Source of the DNA: Oscillospiraceae bacterium
GTDB taxonomy: Bacteria > Bacillota > Clostridia > Oscillospirales > Ruminococcaceae
Reading direction: 5' to 3'
DNA: 6,509 bases
Assembly: GCA_017451665.1 (NCBI GenBank)
Contig: JAFTNX010000164.1
Span: 1-6,509, forward strand
The notes under the pieces are model-generated. The model was not told the DNA's origin. It saw only the letters and a program-made list of their open reading frames with translations, and searched no databases. Positions 6,029-6,509 of this stretch are shown here, one piece after another (position 1 is the first letter of the stretch; each line of letters starts with the position of its first letter). The position numbers and the translations under genes were made by a program.

Positions 6029-6286
6029 ATGATTGTTGGTGCATCACCTAAGTCTGAGGACCTCGTAGTAAATGTATGTAAGAAAAAGCATCTTACAAAC
6101 ACCCGTGCAAGCGGAAGTGACGACGCATTAAGACTTGTTCCACCAAGAATTTTAAGCCTTGAGGACAGCCTTGAATTTTTAGCTGACGACGAACTTCTTG
6201 AAGTTACACCAAAGAATATCAGAATCAGAAAGCGTAACCTCAGCAACACAATGCATGCTAAGGAAAGAGCAAAGATTAATGGATAA
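6029..6286 (+). CDS. typA: TypA C-terminal remnant
   Basis: These are the last 85 codons of the typA frame, from the first ATG after the internal TAA (Met523 of the full frame). The content is the distal TypA C-terminal domain, with VNVCKKKHLTN, ASGSDDALRL, a PPRILSLEDSLEF helix, DDELLEVTPKNIRIRKR and a basic tail. The nearby GAGGGA ends immediately before this ATG, too close to act as a ribosome binding site. It is therefore best seen as the tail of the interrupted gene, not as a separate gene. Confidence 0.45.
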   Translation: MIVGASPKSEDLVVNVCKKKHLTNTRASGSDDALRLVPPRILSLEDSLEFLADDELLEVTPKNIRIRKRNLSNTMHAKERAKING

Positions 6287-6290
6287 AATA

Positions 6291-6325
6291 AAAACTCCAC
6301 TCTGTAAAAAGAGTGGAGTTTTCTA
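6291..6325. terminator. Bidirectional terminator between typA and the rubrerythrin gene
   Basis: AAAACTCCACTC (6291-6302) pairs perfectly with GAGTGGAGTTTT (6311-6322) around an eight-base loop. The A/T ends of the stem supply a U-tract in both directions: TTTTCTATT on the + strand and TTTTATTTTAT on the - strand. It lies 4 bp after the typA stop and 12 bp from the rubrerythrin stop, serving both convergent genes. Confidence 0.88.
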
Positions 6326-6337
6326 TTAAGTAAGGTA

Positions 6338-6509
6338 TTATCCGAAATATCTGTCAAAAAGTCCCTTGAAACCACAGCCGTGTCTTGCTTCGTCCTTAGC
6401 CATCTCGTGAACTGTGTCGTGGATAGCGTCGTAGCCAAGCTCCTTAGCTCTTCTTGCAAGTACCATTTTGCCTTCGCAAGCGCCGTTTTCAGCCATGTAT
6501 CTCATTTCA
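6338..6509 (-). CDS. Reverse rubrerythrin / NADH peroxidase, C-terminal end (partial)
   Basis: Only the last 57 codons are in the window and the 5' part runs off the right edge. Rubrerythrins are non-haem di-iron proteins that reduce hydrogen peroxide in anaerobes. The frame reads EMRYMAENGACEGK, then LGYDAIHDTVHEMAKDEARHG, and ends GLFDRYFG followed by TAA (RC of 6338-6340). IHDTVHEMxKDEARHG is the signature of the last ferritin-like helix, and E and H of DEARH are the expected di-iron ligands. The protein stops about 15 residues after this helix, so the rubredoxin domain is not C-terminal. That fits the reverse rubrerythrin order (rubredoxin first) typical of Clostridia, although a version lacking rubredoxin is not excluded. 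Confidence 0.85.
   Translation of the reverse strand, partial: EMRYMAENGACEGKMVLARRAKELGYDAIHDTVHEMAKDEARHGCGFKGLFDRYFG

Larger units (their letters stand above)
4463..6286 (+). pseudogene. typA: TypA/BipA translational GTPase gene, interrupted by an in-frame TAA
   Basis: TypA/BipA is an EF-G-like GTPase that binds the ribosome and supports growth under stress and cold, and 50S assembly. Read through, the frame has 607 codons, the usual family length. The G domain shows AHVDHGKT (13-20), RERGIT (51-56), DTPGH (75-79) and NKID (129-132), with SGRDG near 167-171. Domains II, III and V follow, then the TypA-specific C-terminal domain with VNVCKKKHLTN and ASGSDDALRL. At 5981-5983 (codon 507) TAA replaces the Glu of the conserved YGLYNAQERG, and two codons later TGC (Cys) replaces Gly. 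The frame resumes cleanly as ELFITAGTPVYEGMIVG and ends at TAA 6284-6286. If real, the stop removes 100 residues of the domain needed for ribosome binding. A base error in the sequence is an equally good or better explanation. Confidence 0.9.

Noticed and set aside
116..6286. Alternative genetic code or selenocysteine/pyrrolysine use
   Set aside because: All three stop codons occur internally at Lys, Leu and Glu positions, and TAA is also the real end of every complete gene. I did not identify a SECIS-like hairpin after the TGA.
6019..6459. Open frame of 146 codons on the - strand over the typA end
   Set aside because: It crosses the terminator and overlaps both the typA tail and the rubrerythrin end, each of which has clear homology in another frame.

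Overview
The window looks like a chromosomal segment of an anaerobic, low-GC Gram-positive bacterium of class Clostridia, perhaps Oscillospiraceae or Ruminococcus-like. The signs are strong GGAGG ribosome binding sites, TAA as the natural stop of every gene whose end is visible, a reverse-type rubrerythrin, a ClpC-type AAA+ unfoldase and a cysteine-rich mini-protein of a sort seen in this group. The placement is inference from protein character; no marker gene fixes it. Nothing indicates a phage, plasmid, transposon or CRISPR locus.

Layout. (1) A complete tRNA-Arg(CCU) lies at 3-77 on the + strand. It faces the clpC-like locus (116-2485, - strand) across a perfect 26-bp palindrome that can serve as a terminator for both. 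(2) The clpC-like reading frame spans 789 codons but is broken by two in-frame stops, TAG at codon 328 and TGA at codon 680. Homology continues in the same frame across both. (3) From a divergent 206-bp spacer, a 45-codon gene for a cysteine/glycine-rich protein with a short hydrophobic stretch runs rightward (2692-2829). It converges on (4) an intact MATE-family multidrug exporter (2876-4249, - strand), with a shared bidirectional terminator. (5) A 213-bp divergent spacer carries a near-consensus promoter for typA/bipA (4463-6286, + strand), a ribosome-associated translational GTPase. It is full length in homology (607 codons) but is interrupted by TAA at codon 507. (6) A 12-bp-stem bidirectional terminator separates typA from the 3' end of a reverse rubrerythrin/NADH peroxidase gene (6338 to the window edge, - strand).

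The genes share a stress and homeostasis flavour (proteolysis, translation under stress, drug efflux, peroxide removal), but each appears to be its own transcription unit rather than part of one pathway.

The most notable feature is that two normally well-conserved housekeeping genes carry three in-frame stops, one of each kind, with no frameshift. Odd missense changes sit beside two of the stops. This fits base-level errors in the sequence or assembly, or very recent decay. It fits stop-codon reassignment poorly, because TAA is also the natural end of every complete gene here. I did not find convincing evidence of a new biological system; the small cysteine-rich protein is the least explained intact gene.
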